This document shows positions 1-7,539 of a stretch of DNA of 64,000 nt, piece by piece. The stretch spans positions 31,939 through 95,938 of the forward strand of contig NZ_BMUL01000021.1 in assembly GCF_014650175.1 (NCBI RefSeq), in the 5' to 3' direction. A program made the translations under genes and the position numbers. Position 1 is the first letter of the stretch, and the number at the start of each line of letters is the position of its first letter. The stretch comes from Streptomyces termitum (GTDB lineage Bacteria > Actinomycetota > Actinomycetes > Streptomycetales > Streptomycetaceae). A model generated the notes under the pieces. That model had not been told where the DNA came from. It saw only the letters and a program-made list of their open reading frames with translations, and ran no database searches.

Positions 1-722
1 GGCAGCCGCAGGGCGCGCCGGTAGGTGCGGGCGCCGGGCGGTCCGGTGACCTCCTCGACGCCCGGCAGTGCCTCGGCGGCCAGCAGGTCGAAGACCTCGG
101 CGGCGGCGTAGGGGCCCCGGTGGGCGAGGCGCAGCGGGACGCCGGTGGCGGCGGCCGCGGCCGCGGGCTTCTCGGCGCGCAGCTCGGTGGGGGTGCGGGC
201 GTACACGGTCCGGATGGTGTCGTTGAACTGGCGGACGCTCGCGAAGCCGGCCGCGAAGGCGATCTCGGTGACGGGCAGGGCGGTGGTCTGGAGCAGCACC
301 CGGGCGGTGTGCGCCCGCTGGGCGCGGGCCAGCGCCACCGGTCCGGCGCCCAGCTCGGCGGTGAGCTGGCGCTGGACCTGGCGGGTGCTGTAGCCGAGGC
401 GGACGGCGAGGCCGGGCACGCCCTCGCGGTCCACGACGCCGTCGCCGATCAGGCGGACGGCCCGGCCGACGACGTCGGCCCGGACGTTCCACTCGGCGGA
501 GCCGGGGACCGCGTCGGGACGGCAGCGGCGGCAGGCCCGGAAGCCGTGCCCCTGGGCGGCGGCGGCCGTCGGGAAGAAGGCGACGTTGCGCCGCTTGGGG
601 GTGACGGCGGGGCAGCTGGGCCGGCAGTAGATGCCGGTGGTGCGGACGGCGAAGAAGAACGCGCCGTCGAACCGCGCGTCCCTGCTGCTGACCGCCTCGT
701 AGCGGGTGTCGTCGTCCGTCAT
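1..722 (-). CDS. Ada/AlkA-type alkylated-DNA repair protein, N-terminal part (runs off window)
   Basis: The first 240 residues are visible; the rest lies beyond position 1. Residues 1-75 are an Ada metal-binding/methyl-phosphotriester domain with the four zinc cysteines C33, C37, C64 and C67 (IYCRPSC and CRRC). Next is an AraC-type HTH region (about 90-185, including GYSTRQVQRQL and ITEIAF-like AGFASVRQFN). The visible end starts an AlkA N-terminal domain (GVPLRLAHRGPY). In this family the Ada part senses methylated phosphate and activates transcription, while a C-terminal glycosylase removes 3-methyladenine. The ATG at 722 has GGAGG only one base away. A CACACT -10-like element six bases before the ATG suggests a leaderless transcript. 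A 10-bp inverted repeat lies just upstream (731-754). Confidence 0.9.
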   Translation of the reverse strand, partial: MTDDDTRYEAVSSRDARFDGAFFFAVRTTGIYCRPSCPAVTPKRRNVAFFPTAAAAQGHGFRACRRCRPDAVPGSAEWNVRADVVGRAVRLIGDGVVDREGVPGLAVRLGYSTRQVQRQLTAELGAGPVALARAQRAHTARVLLQTTALPVTEIAFAAGFASVRQFNDTIRTVYARTPTELRAEKPAAAAAATGVPLRLAHRGPYAAAEVFDLLAAEALPGVEEVTGPPGARTYRRALRL

Positions 723-730
723 GCCTCCAG

Positions 731-754
731 TGTGCGGCGGCGGACCGCCGCACA
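731..754. terminator. Perfect 10-bp inverted repeat between rsgA end and ada/alkA start
   Basis: TGTGCGGCGG (731-740), a four-base loop, then the exact complement CCGCCGCACA (745-754). It lies 36 bp beyond the rsgA stop in the direction of transcription and overlaps the likely promoter of the next gene. It may terminate rsgA transcripts, act as an operator for the Ada-type regulator, or both. There is no T-run. Confidence 0.45.
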
Positions 755-790
755 CCGGCGGGATTCGGACGGGGGGCTCGGGCGCCCGGG

Positions 791-1918
791 TTACCGGAGG
801 CGGCCCTCGCGCTTGAACTCCATGGCGGCGCGGCCCTCGGCGCCCTTGCGCTTCCAGTCCTTGCGGATCTCGTGGCGCAGGCGGGCGTCGGTCTTGGCGA
901 CCAGCCGCTGGTTCTCGCGGATCAGTTTGCGGTAGCTCTCCAGGCGGCGTACGGACAGCGAACCGTCCTCCAGCGCGGCCACGACGGCGCAGCCCGGTTC
1001 GGACTCGTGGGCGCAGTCGTGGAAGCGGCACTCGGCCGCCAGCTCCTCGATCTCGGCGAAGGTCTGGCCGACGCCGGCCTCCGCGTCCCACAGTCCGACC
1101 CCGCGCAGTCCGGGGGTGTCGATGAGGACCCCGCCGGCGGGCAGCACGAAGAGGTTGCGGGTGGTCGTGGTGTGCCGGCCCTTGCCGTCCACGTCACGGG
1201 CCGCCTGGACGGTCATGACGTCGTCGCCGACGAGGGCGTTGGCGAGGGTGGACTTCCCGGCGCCGGAGACGCCGAGGAGGACGGTGGTGCCGCCGGAGAC
1301 GACGGCCTTGAGGATCTCGATCCCCTCGCCGGTGGCGGAGCTGAGCGGCAGCACCTCCACGCCGGGGGCGGCCGCGCCGACGTCCTCGACCAGGTGGGAG
1401 AGGACGACCGGGTCGGGCACCAGGTCGGCCTTGGACAGGACGACGGTCGGCTGGGCGCCGGACTCCCACGCCAGGGCGAGGAAGCGTTCGATCCGGCCGA
1501 GGTCAAGCTCGACGGCGAGCGAGACGGTGATGACGGCGTGGTCGACGTTGGCCGCGAGGATCTGGCCCTCGGACCGCTTGGAGGAGGTGGACCGCGCGAA
1601 CGCCGTCCGGCGCGGCAGGCAGGCCCGTACGTACCGGGGGTCGCCGGCGCCCTCGGGGTCGACGGCGGCCCAGTCCCCGGTGCACACGACGCGCAGCGGA
1701 TCGTGCGGCGTCACGAACGCCGTGTCGGCCCGGACGGTCCCGTCGGCGGTGGCGACGTCGCACTGCCCCCGGTCGACCCGGACGACCCGCCCGGGCACGA
1801 GCCCCTGGGCGGCGTACGGGGCGAAGTCCTCGGCCCAGCCGGAGTCCCAGCCGTGGGCGTCGAGCACCGGGGAGGAGAAGGAAGGGGTGGTGGAACGGAA
1901 GGAAAGCGGGAAAGACAA
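791..1918 (-). CDS. rsgA: Ribosome small-subunit-dependent GTPase A (RsgA/YjeQ type)
   Basis: Circularly permuted GTPase that helps mature the 30S ribosomal subunit. Order along the 375-aa protein: OB-fold region (about 35-110), G4 motif SKAD (162-165), P-loop GVSGAGKST (216-224), G3 DTPGL (267-271), then the zinc finger C297, C302, H304, C310. The G4-G1-G3 order is diagnostic. The sequence resembles the second RsgA-like group of streptomycetes rather than the aroA-linked copy, so a paralogue elsewhere is likely (family knowledge). I chose TTG at 1918 because GAAGGG lies six bases upstream and the product starts MSFPLSF like its relatives. A GTG at 1948 would add ten residues but has a weak ribosome site. 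The gene is preceded in the same direction by a tiny ORF at 1982-2053. Confidence 0.9.
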   Translation of the reverse strand: MSFPLSFRSTTPSFSSPVLDAHGWDSGWAEDFAPYAAQGLVPGRVVRVDRGQCDVATADGTVRADTAFVTPHDPLRVVCTGDWAAVDPEGAGDPRYVRACLPRRTAFARSTSSKRSEGQILAANVDHAVITVSLAVELDLGRIERFLALAWESGAQPTVVLSKADLVPDPVVLSHLVEDVGAAAPGVEVLPLSSATGEGIEILKAVVSGGTTVLLGVSGAGKSTLANALVGDDVMTVQAARDVDGKGRHTTTTRNLFVLPAGGVLIDTPGLRGVGLWDAEAGVGQTFAEIEELAAECRFHDCAHESEPGCAVVAALEDGSLSVRRLESYRKLIRENQRLVAKTDARLRHEIRKDWKRKGAEGRAAMEFKREGRLR

Positions 1919-1981
1919 GGGGAACCCTTCACAGGGTGGCCCCGGCACCGCGCTCCGAGCGCGCGGCAGGTCGGACGGATG

Positions 1982-2053
1982 TCAGCCGGAGACCACAGGG
2001 GTGGGAACGATGAACTCCTGAATGCGGGCAGAGCCCGTCACCGTGACAGTCAT
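1982..2053 (-). CDS. Unrecognised 23-residue peptide ORF upstream of rsgA
   Basis: On the minus strand, AGGAGG (2065-2070) is followed by TTG (2056) and then ATG (2053). The TTG sits at the ideal eight-base spacing and the ATG is in frame directly after it. The ORF encodes MTVTVTGSARIQEF, then a Pro/Val-rich tail ending in VVSG, and stops at 1982. The 5' leader contains a direct repeat AGAAGAAGCA just before the ribosome site, and a possible -10 TATCGT lies at 2138-2133. The stop is about 64 bases before the rsgA TTG start. No known leader-peptide or RiPP family is recognised. It may be a regulatory uORF for rsgA or an independent micropeptide. The expression signals are convincing; the function is unknown. 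Confidence 0.5.
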   Translation of the reverse strand: MTVTVTGSARIQEFIVPTPVVSG

Positions 2054-2176
2054 CAATGTCCTCACCTCCTGCTTCTTCTGTGCTTCTTCTGCGCCGAACC
2101 GGCACCGCCCCTCTCCGGAACGGATGACACGCACGATAGCCCCGGCCCGGGGCACGGCACCACCGATTAAACGGCG

Positions 2177-2206
2177 GGACCCCGGTTCCGTGGGGAACCG
2201 GGGTCC
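2177..2206 (-). terminator. Intrinsic terminator of the afsA-like/KAS III operon
   Basis: GGACCCCGGTTCC (2177-2189), loop GTGG, and the exact complement (2194-2206): a perfect 13-bp stem beginning 10 bp after the KAS III stop. In the minus direction it is followed within a few bases by a short T-run, so it should end the seven-gene operon. Confidence 0.75.
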
Positions 2207-2216
2207 TGTGCCGTGA

Positions 2217-3278
2217 TTACGCCGCCCAGCGGAGCAGGGTCGTGCCGATGGACATGCCGCCGCCGAAGGCCGACAGGAGGACGGTGTCCCCGTCCTTCAG
2301 GGCGCCCCGGCCGTTGACCAGGTCGAGGGTGAGGGGGACGGAGGCGGCGCCGGTGTTGGCGGTGGACTCGACGACGAGGTGGTGGACGGCGTGGTCGAGG
2401 CCGAGGGTGGGGGCGATCTCCTGGAGCATCTGGCCGTTGGCCTGGTGCGGGATGAAGTGCTGGACGGAGTCCGGGGTGGTGTCGGTGTCGCGGAGGATCT
2501 CCTTGACGGCCGACGGGAGCCGCTCGGTGACGAAGTCGCGGACGGCGCGGCCGTGCATGGCGAAGTAGTGCGCCGGGTCGTCCGGCCCGTGGTGGCGGGC
2601 GGGCAGCCGGCTGCCGCCGGCGGGGACCTCGATGGTGCGGTGGAGGTCGCCGAAGGTGCGCAGGTTCGTGGCGATCAGTCCGGCGGGGCGGTCGACGGGG
2701 CCGATGACCACGGCTCCGGCCCCGTCGCCGAAGAGGACGGCGGTCCTGCGGTCGGTGGGGTTGACGATCCGCGAGTAGATGTCGGCGCCTATGACGAGGC
2801 CGTAGCCGTCCTCGGGGACGATGCGGTGGGCCGTGTTGAGGGCGAAGAGGAAGCCCGTGCAGACGGCGTTGACGTCGAACGCGGCGGCGTTCTCGGCGCC
2901 GATGAGGTGCTGCACGATCGCGGCGGTGGCGGGCTGGGGGTGGTCGGGGGTCGAGGTGGCGACCATGACGTAGGAGAGCTGCCCGGGGCGGATGCCGGCG
3001 TCCGCGAGGGCGGCGCGGGCCGCGTGCGCGGCGAGGTCGGAGGTGGCCTCGTGCGCGGCGGCGTAGTGGCGGGAGCGGATGCCGGTCTTGCGCAGGATCC
3101 ATTCCTCGGTGACGCCGGTGCGGGAGGCGATCTCGTCGTTGGCGACCGTGCGGGACGGCAGGTAGGAGCCGGTGCCGAGGACGCCGAGGGTGGTGGCGGA
3201 GGCGGGGGCGGACGGTTCGAGTTCGCCGCCCTGGGTGTACCAGACACCGGTGACGCAGGGCGATGTGGTGCGGGACAT
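2217..3278 (-). CDS. 3-oxoacyl-ACP synthase III (KAS III/FabH-like)
   Basis: A 353-aa thiolase-fold condensing enzyme. The full FabH triad is present: Cys140 (NAVCTGF), His278 (IPHQAN) and Asn308 (STANTGAAS). Family members join an acyl-CoA starter to malonyl-ACP, or transfer acyl groups. About 30 extra N-terminal residues precede the usual FabH start. The ATG at 3278 follows AGGAAAGG; the open frame upstream to 4025 is a GC shadow of the transporter. It is the last gene of the operon that begins with an AfsA-like protein. There it could supply the beta-keto acyl thioester that AfsA-type enzymes condense with a triose phosphate. That role is inference; fatty-acid housekeeping is less likely because no acpP, fabD or fabF is adjacent. 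Confidence 0.88.
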   Translation of the reverse strand: MSRTTSPCVTGVWYTQGGELEPSAPASATTLGVLGTGSYLPSRTVANDEIASRTGVTEEWILRKTGIRSRHYAAAHEATSDLAAHAARAALADAGIRPGQLSYVMVATSTPDHPQPATAAIVQHLIGAENAAAFDVNAVCTGFLFALNTAHRIVPEDGYGLVIGADIYSRIVNPTDRRTAVLFGDGAGAVVIGPVDRPAGLIATNLRTFGDLHRTIEVPAGGSRLPARHHGPDDPAHYFAMHGRAVRDFVTERLPSAVKEILRDTDTTPDSVQHFIPHQANGQMLQEIAPTLGLDHAVHHLVVESTANTGAASVPLTLDLVNGRGALKDGDTVLLSAFGGGMSIGTTLLRWAA

Positions 3279-3328
3279 GGGTGGTGTGCCTTTCCTGTGG
3301 CGGCGGTCGGCCGGGGTCGCCGGCCGTG

Positions 3329-4369
3329 TCAGTGGCGGGTGGTCGCCGGGGCCTTCCCGGCCGCGGGGCCCGTGTCGGTGCCCGGGGCCGTACCGGCTTC
3401 CGGGGCGGTGCCGGGGCCCGGGGGCGTACCGGGGGCGCTCGGGGCCGCGGCCGCGGCGCGGGCGGCGTGGCGGCGGCCGGCGAGGTTGGCTCCGAGCAGG
3501 GAGACGATGACCAGGCTGATGCCGGTGAGTTCGGCGCCGGTCGGGGTGTGGCCCTGGAAGGCGGAGACGACGAACGCGGTGACGGGGACCAGGTTGATGA
3601 ACAGCACCCCGTTGGTGGGGCCGAGGTTCCGGTTGGCGATGTTCCAGGTCAGGATGGCGACGGCCGTGGCGGGGACGGCGACGTACAGGATCTGCCACCA
3701 GGCGTCCAGGTAGGCGCCCGGTCCGAAGCTGCCGGTCCAGCCGGCCGCCTGGCTGACGGCGGTGACGACCAGGATGCTGAGGGTGCCGGGCAGGCAGCTC
3801 AGCGCGGTGTACCGCAGCGGCGACCAGCCGGCGAACTGCGCGGCGCTGGTGGTGTACACGACCCAGCAGATCACGCCGATCAGGGTGAGCAGTCCGCCGG
3901 TGCCCAGGCCGCCGGAGAAGGCGGCGAGCGGGTTGCCGTCGCCGAGCACGATCGTCAGGCCGACCAGGGCGAGGACGGTGAAGGCGAGCGCGAGGGGCGC
4001 CGGCTTCCTCTTGGTCCTGATCCACAGCACGATCACCGTGACCAGGGGCATGGTGGCGACGACGAGCGAGGAGCTCTGGGCGGGGATGGACTGGAGGCCG
4101 ACGTAGGTGAGCAGGTTGAAGCCGGCGAAGCCGACCGTGCCCAGGATCCAGAGCTTGGCGAGGTTGCCCTCGTAGCGGAAGGCGGAGGCGCCCTCCCTGA
4201 CGGCGAGGAGCGCCAGGAAGATGAGGGCGCCGAGGGCGAAGCGGACGGCGGTGAGGTGGAAGGGGTCCAGGTGGTCGTAGGCGGACCGGGCGACGGCGAA
4301 CATGCCGCCCCAGGCCAGTGCGGTGGTCAGGCCGCCCGTGACTCCGGTCAGGGTCTTGGATGAGGACAT
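3329..4369 (-). CDS. EamA/DMT-family transporter
   Basis: A 346-aa inner-membrane protein with about ten hydrophobic helices in two EamA repeats (first roughly 10-150, second 165-300). The C-terminal tail (about 305-346) is Pro/Ala/Gly-rich and cytoplasmic-looking. The drug/metabolite transporter family exports small metabolites, amino acids or toxic compounds. It lies 50 bp upstream of the KAS III gene and about 100 bp downstream of the SDR gene in one operon, so export of the pathway product is the likely job. The ATG at 4369 has only a weak ribosome site. The preceding gap holds a striking G-run tract (4401-4467). Confidence 0.85.
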   Translation of the reverse strand: MSSSKTLTGVTGGLTTALAWGGMFAVARSAYDHLDPFHLTAVRFALGALIFLALLAVREGASAFRYEGNLAKLWILGTVGFAGFNLLTYVGLQSIPAQSSSLVVATMPLVTVIVLWIRTKRKPAPLALAFTVLALVGLTIVLGDGNPLAAFSGGLGTGGLLTLIGVICWVVYTTSAAQFAGWSPLRYTALSCLPGTLSILVVTAVSQAAGWTGSFGPGAYLDAWWQILYVAVPATAVAILTWNIANRNLGPTNGVLFINLVPVTAFVVSAFQGHTPTGAELTGISLVIVSLLGANLAGRRHAARAAAAAPSAPGTPPGPGTAPEAGTAPGTDTGPAAGKAPATTRH

Positions 4370-4400
4370 GAGGAGTGCGGTCCCGTCTCTGGTGGTTCGA

Positions 4401-4467
4401 GGGGTGGGGGGTGTGGGGGGGATGGGGAGGGTGGGGGTGGGGGGTGAGGGGCTGGGGGGACGGACGG
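4401..4467 (+). repeat. G-run tract between the SDR and EamA genes
   Basis: About 67 bases of the plus strand consist almost only of G runs of 3-7 separated by single T, A or C. There are around ten runs, enough for several overlapping G-quadruplexes. The operon is read from the minus strand, so G is on the template strand and the mRNA is C-rich. It fills nearly the whole gap between the two genes. Confidence 0.8.
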
Positions 4468-4469
4468 GG

Positions 4470-5201
4470 TCAGACCCAGCGCCACGCGTCGAGTTCGATG
4501 GACGACGGGTGGGCGCGGGAGGAGCTGCTGAGGACGGCCCAGGTGGCGTCGGCCACGTCGTCGGCGGAGAGCATCCGGTCCCGCTGCTCCTCGTCGTACG
4601 AGACGTACTCGGCCATGCCGTCGCGGAAGCCGGTGTCCACCTTGTCGAGGACGAGGCTGGAGACCTTGACGCCCCAGGGCCTGGCCTCTTCGGCGAGGCA
4701 CTTGGTCAGGCCCTCGACGCCGTACTTGGAGACCGAGTAGGCGAGGGTGCCGGGGGCGGGGCGGCGGCCCCAGATCGAGGACATGTTGACGATGACGCCC
4801 GAGCCGGCGGCGCGCATGTGCGGGAGCACGGTGCGGGCCATGAGGAAGTAGCCGGTGAGGTTCGTCCGCAGCGTCCGCTCCCATTCGTCGACCGTGCACT
4901 TCTCGATGCCGCCGAAGTGGACGATGCCGGCGACGTTGAGCAGGTGGTCGATGGCGCCGAAGCGGTCCATCGCCTCGGCCACGGCGCGTTCGACGGCCGC
5001 CGCGTCGGACACGTCGAGGACGCTGGTGTGCAGCCGCTCCTCCGGCCACTTCTCGCGCTCGACGGTGGCGCGCAGGCTCTCGGCGTCGTGGGAGTGCAGG
5101 ACGAGGTTGGCGCCTTCCGCGCCGAGGCGGCGGGCCAGGGCGAGGCCGATGCCCCGGTCGGCTCCGGTGATCAGTGCGGTGGGGCGCAGGGGTTCGGACA
5201 T
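4470..5201 (-). CDS. Short-chain dehydrogenase/reductase (SDR)
   Basis: A 243-aa classical SDR. It has the NAD(P) Rossmann motif TGADRGIG near residue 13, NVAG near 89, the catalytic Ser in NMSSIWG, and the YSVSK catalytic Tyr-Lys pair near 155-159. It should reduce a carbonyl or oxidise an alcohol. ATG at 5201 has GAAGGA six bases upstream. In this operon it is the only evident oxidoreductase, so it is the candidate for the reduction step that the BprA/ScbB-type reductases perform in butyrolactone hormone synthesis. That assignment is inference from context. The C-terminus (DAWRWV) is unlike common fatty-acid SDRs. Confidence 0.9.
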   Translation of the reverse strand: MSEPLRPTALITGADRGIGLALARRLGAEGANLVLHSHDAESLRATVEREKWPEERLHTSVLDVSDAAAVERAVAEAMDRFGAIDHLLNVAGIVHFGGIEKCTVDEWERTLRTNLTGYFLMARTVLPHMRAAGSGVIVNMSSIWGRRPAPGTLAYSVSKYGVEGLTKCLAEEARPWGVKVSSLVLDKVDTGFRDGMAEYVSYDEEQRDRMLSADDVADATWAVLSSSSRAHPSSIELDAWRWV

Positions 5202-5268
5202 GGGTGTTCCTTCGTGCGGGGAGGGAAAGGGCGGGGTGGGAAAGGGCGGGACGGGCGAGGGCCGCGGG

Positions 5269-6099
5269 TCAGTCGCGGGTGGTGAACTCGCCGAAGTGCG
5301 GGCCCCGGAGCTTGAGCTGGGCGTGGATGTCGCCCCCGAGGCCGAAGTGGCCGATGGCGCCGCCGTAGTTCTGCTGGTAGCTCATCCACAGCACCACGAC
5401 GTTGATCACCCGGTTCCCGCCGGGCGTGCCGGGGGCGGGGAAGGGGTCGGGCAGTTCGGCCCGGTAGTGGCCCATGCCGTGCTCGTCGCTGTAGAAGGCG
5501 TTGGGCACGCCGAGCGGTCCCGGGCGGGTGGGCCCCGCGGGGTCCAGGTCGCGTTCGCGCAGCGACATCACCGTGTACACGCTGTCGGGGATGAGTCCGG
5601 TGAACGAGAAGGCGAAGCGGGCGGCGCGCCGGTCCGGGGTCAGCGTGACGTCGAGCTGGCCCCGCGCCCTGATCCACTGGCCCAGGGTGATCGGGTCCCG
5701 CAGCCGGGGCCCGTCCGCCTCCCGCAGGTCCGGTATCGGCGCCCGGTGCAGCGGGTGGCTCGGGCGCTCGATCCGGTGGGCGTCGGGGCGTTGTTCCGGT
5801 GCGAAGAGCATCGGGTAGTTGTTGCAGGGCAGCGGCAGGGGGAGCGTGTACAGCTCCATCTCCCGGTCCCGCTCGTCGAGTTCGTCCGGCAGCCGGCGCA
5901 CGATCGTGTACGGCAGGTCCTCGCCGAGCGGCGGGAGCGGGCTGGCGGCGGAGACCACCGCCCGCCCCCAGCTCGGTCCGGACCGGGTGTTGAGCCGGCC
6001 GATGACGACGAAGTCGCCGTCCTTGTTCATGATCTCGCTGGGCGGGTACGCGGGTCCCTGCGTCGTGACGCTCAGGTCGTACGAGCGGTTCGCCGTCAT
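5269..6099 (-). CDS. Uncharacterised 276-aa protein of the AfsA-like operon
   Basis: No family recognised. The protein is soluble, without signal peptide or membrane segment, rich in Pro and aromatic residues. The second half looks beta-rich, with FSFTGLIPDSVYTVMSL and GPLGVPNAFYSDEHGMGHYR resembling the loops of all-beta domains that bind small ligands. Its ATG (6099) overlaps the upstream stop by four bases (ATGA), so the two are translationally coupled and probably act together. An open frame running up to 6651 is only GC bias. It could be a cyclase-like or binding protein for the pathway, but nothing in the sequence proves that. Confidence 0.7.
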   Translation of the reverse strand: MTANRSYDLSVTTQGPAYPPSEIMNKDGDFVVIGRLNTRSGPSWGRAVVSAASPLPPLGEDLPYTIVRRLPDELDERDREMELYTLPLPLPCNNYPMLFAPEQRPDAHRIERPSHPLHRAPIPDLREADGPRLRDPITLGQWIRARGQLDVTLTPDRRAARFAFSFTGLIPDSVYTVMSLRERDLDPAGPTRPGPLGVPNAFYSDEHGMGHYRAELPDPFPAPGTPGGNRVINVVVLWMSYQQNYGGAIGHFGLGGDIHAQLKLRGPHFGEFTTRD

Positions 6100-6722
6100 C
6101 GCTGCTGCTCTACGCGCTCGTAGAACTTCGTGTAGAGGCCGCGGTCGCCGCCGGTGATGTACCGGTCCCCCGCCTGCCGCACGATCTCCTGGTAACGGGA
6201 CGAGGTGAAGGCGGTGTTGTACCGCTCGGGCGGGCAGTCGAAGCCGGAGACGAACATGACGCCCGGCTCGCTGCTCAGGACCGAGTGGTAGGCGAGGAAG
6301 ACCTGGACGTCGTCGTGGTTCCGTACGACGTCGAAGATGGTCGCCTCGCGCCAGTCGCGGTACGCGGCGTACTGCGCGGGCTTCACCTCGACGTGGCGCA
6401 TCTGGATGTAGCGGGTCCGGGGCAGCGCCAGCTCCGTCGGCTTCGGGGCCTCGACGAAGCCGAGCAGCTCGCGGGAGAAGTCGCCCTCCGCGAACGGGGC
6501 GAGCTCCTCGAACTGGCGCTGCCAGTCGGGGCGGAGCGCCTCGACGTCGGTGAGGGCGGAGAGCGGCGTGAACTCCAGCAGGGAGGTGCCGTCGAGACCG
6601 CGGTAGAGGGAGCGGTCGGGGACGGGGGACTCCCCCTGCAGGCGGTGCCACGCGGCGGCGGCCTCGTCGACCAGGTCGGGCTTGACGGACAGCTCCGAGG
6701 TGACGATCAGGGAAGCGGACAT
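6096..6722 (-). CDS. Uncharacterised 208-aa protein, possible tandem dimeric alpha/beta-barrel
   Basis: Two halves of about 95 residues each look like ferredoxin-like/antibiotic-monooxygenase folds: SLIVTSELSVKPDLVDEA... near the start and RYIQMRHVEVKPAQYAAYRDW near residue 103. Each starts with a strand and the VKP element followed by a helix. No catalytic signature is evident. ATG at 6722 has GGAGGG eight bases upstream. It lies 85 bp downstream of the phosphatase gene; that gap contains three tandem GATGAACG-like octamers. It is coupled to the following gene by an ATGA overlap. Such folds often act as small-molecule oxygenases or cyclases; the role here is unknown. Confidence 0.7.
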   Translation of the reverse strand: MSASLIVTSELSVKPDLVDEAAAAWHRLQGESPVPDRSLYRGLDGTSLLEFTPLSALTDVEALRPDWQRQFEELAPFAEGDFSRELLGFVEAPKPTELALPRTRYIQMRHVEVKPAQYAAYRDWREATIFDVVRNHDDVQVFLAYHSVLSSEPGVMFVSGFDCPPERYNTAFTSSRYQEIVRQAGDRYITGGDRGLYTKFYERVEQQR

Positions 6723-6807
6723 GAAGGATCCCTCCGGGAATCGGTGTGTGTGGATGAACGGATGAACGGATGGGTGCGTGGGCGAGTGAGCGGGTGGTAC
6801 GGGGTGT

Positions 6808-7539
6808 TCACACCGCGGCGGGGGTCCGGGCCGGGCCCGGAAGCCGCCGCCAGCCCCGCTCCTCGGCGAGCCGCGCCATGCGCGGTTCGTCGCCGACCAC
6901 GACCGGCTCGCCCATGGCCCGCAGCAGCGGGAGGTCGCTCGTGTGGTCCCCGTACGCGGCGCAGCGTTCGGCCGGGACGCCCCGGCCGGCCAGCCAGGCG
7001 CGGGCGGCGCGCACCTTGCCCTCGCCGATGACCGGTTCGGCGATCTCGCCGGTCAGCCGCCCGTCGTGGACCAGGACCGGTGCGCCGAGGGCGTCGGTCG
7101 CGCCCAGCTCCTCGGCGATCGGGTCGAGGCAGGCGAAGAAGGAGCCGGAGACCAGGACGGTCGGGGTGCCCCGCTCGCGGAGCCGGGCGTGTTCGGCGAC
7201 GGACTCCGGGAGCCAGAAGTCCTCCCGCCGGCTCTCCTGGGCGAACCAGCGGGCTCCCCAGCGGGTCAGGTCGCGCTCCGACTCGCCCGCGTAGAAGCGG
7301 TAGTACGCGCGGTTCACGTCCTCGCGGGCCACTCCCATGGCGGCCATGTGGCTCAGCTCCCCGGCCAGGCGCCGGTAGGTGGCCGGGCCCTCACCCTTGG
7401 CCGCCAGGTAGAAGTCGAGGAAGCGGAACATGCTCTTGACCGAGATCAGCGTCTCGTCGACGTCGAAGAAGGCGACGGCGGGAGCGGCGTCCGAGGTGGT
7501 GGCGGGAGCGCTGTCCGGGGTGGCGTCGTGGTCAGACAC
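6808..7539 (-). CDS. HAD-superfamily IB phosphatase
   Basis: A 243-aa HAD hydrolase. Motif I is FFDVDET with nucleophile Asp26 and acid Asp28, motif II is LVSGSF, the motif III Lys lies in GEGKVRAA, and motif IV is AYGDHTSDLPLL. This matches the SerB-like IB subfamily. GTG at 7539 overlaps the end of the AfsA-like gene by eight bases, so translation is coupled. In methylenomycin-furan synthesis an AfsA homologue (MmfL) works with a HAD phosphatase (MmfP). The pairing here suggests the same step: removing phosphate from the AfsA condensation product. The first 20 residues are a low-complexity Asp/Ala/Thr leader. Confidence 0.9.
   Translation of the reverse strand: MSDHDATPDSAPATTSDAAPAVAFFDVDETLISVKSMFRFLDFYLAAKGEGPATYRRLAGELSHMAAMGVAREDVNRAYYRFYAGESERDLTRWGARWFAQESRREDFWLPESVAEHARLRERGTPTVLVSGSFFACLDPIAEELGATDALGAPVLVHDGRLTGEIAEPVIGEGKVRAARAWLAGRGVPAERCAAYGDHTSDLPLLRAMGEPVVVGDEPRMARLAEERGWRRLPGPARTPAAV

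Noticed and set aside
1982..2053. Micropeptide as a RiPP precursor
   Set aside because: No modification enzymes, leader motif or Cys/Ser-rich core nearby; kept only as an unknown small ORF.
2022..2216. 64-aa plus-strand ORF opposite the micropeptide
   Set aside because: No ribosome site, odd composition, and it runs through the terminator; the minus-strand signals are much better.
2217..4025. 602-aa form of the KAS III protein
   Set aside because: The first ~250 residues are Arg/Pro-rich shadow of the EamA gene; KAS III begins at the ATG with a ribosome site at 3278.
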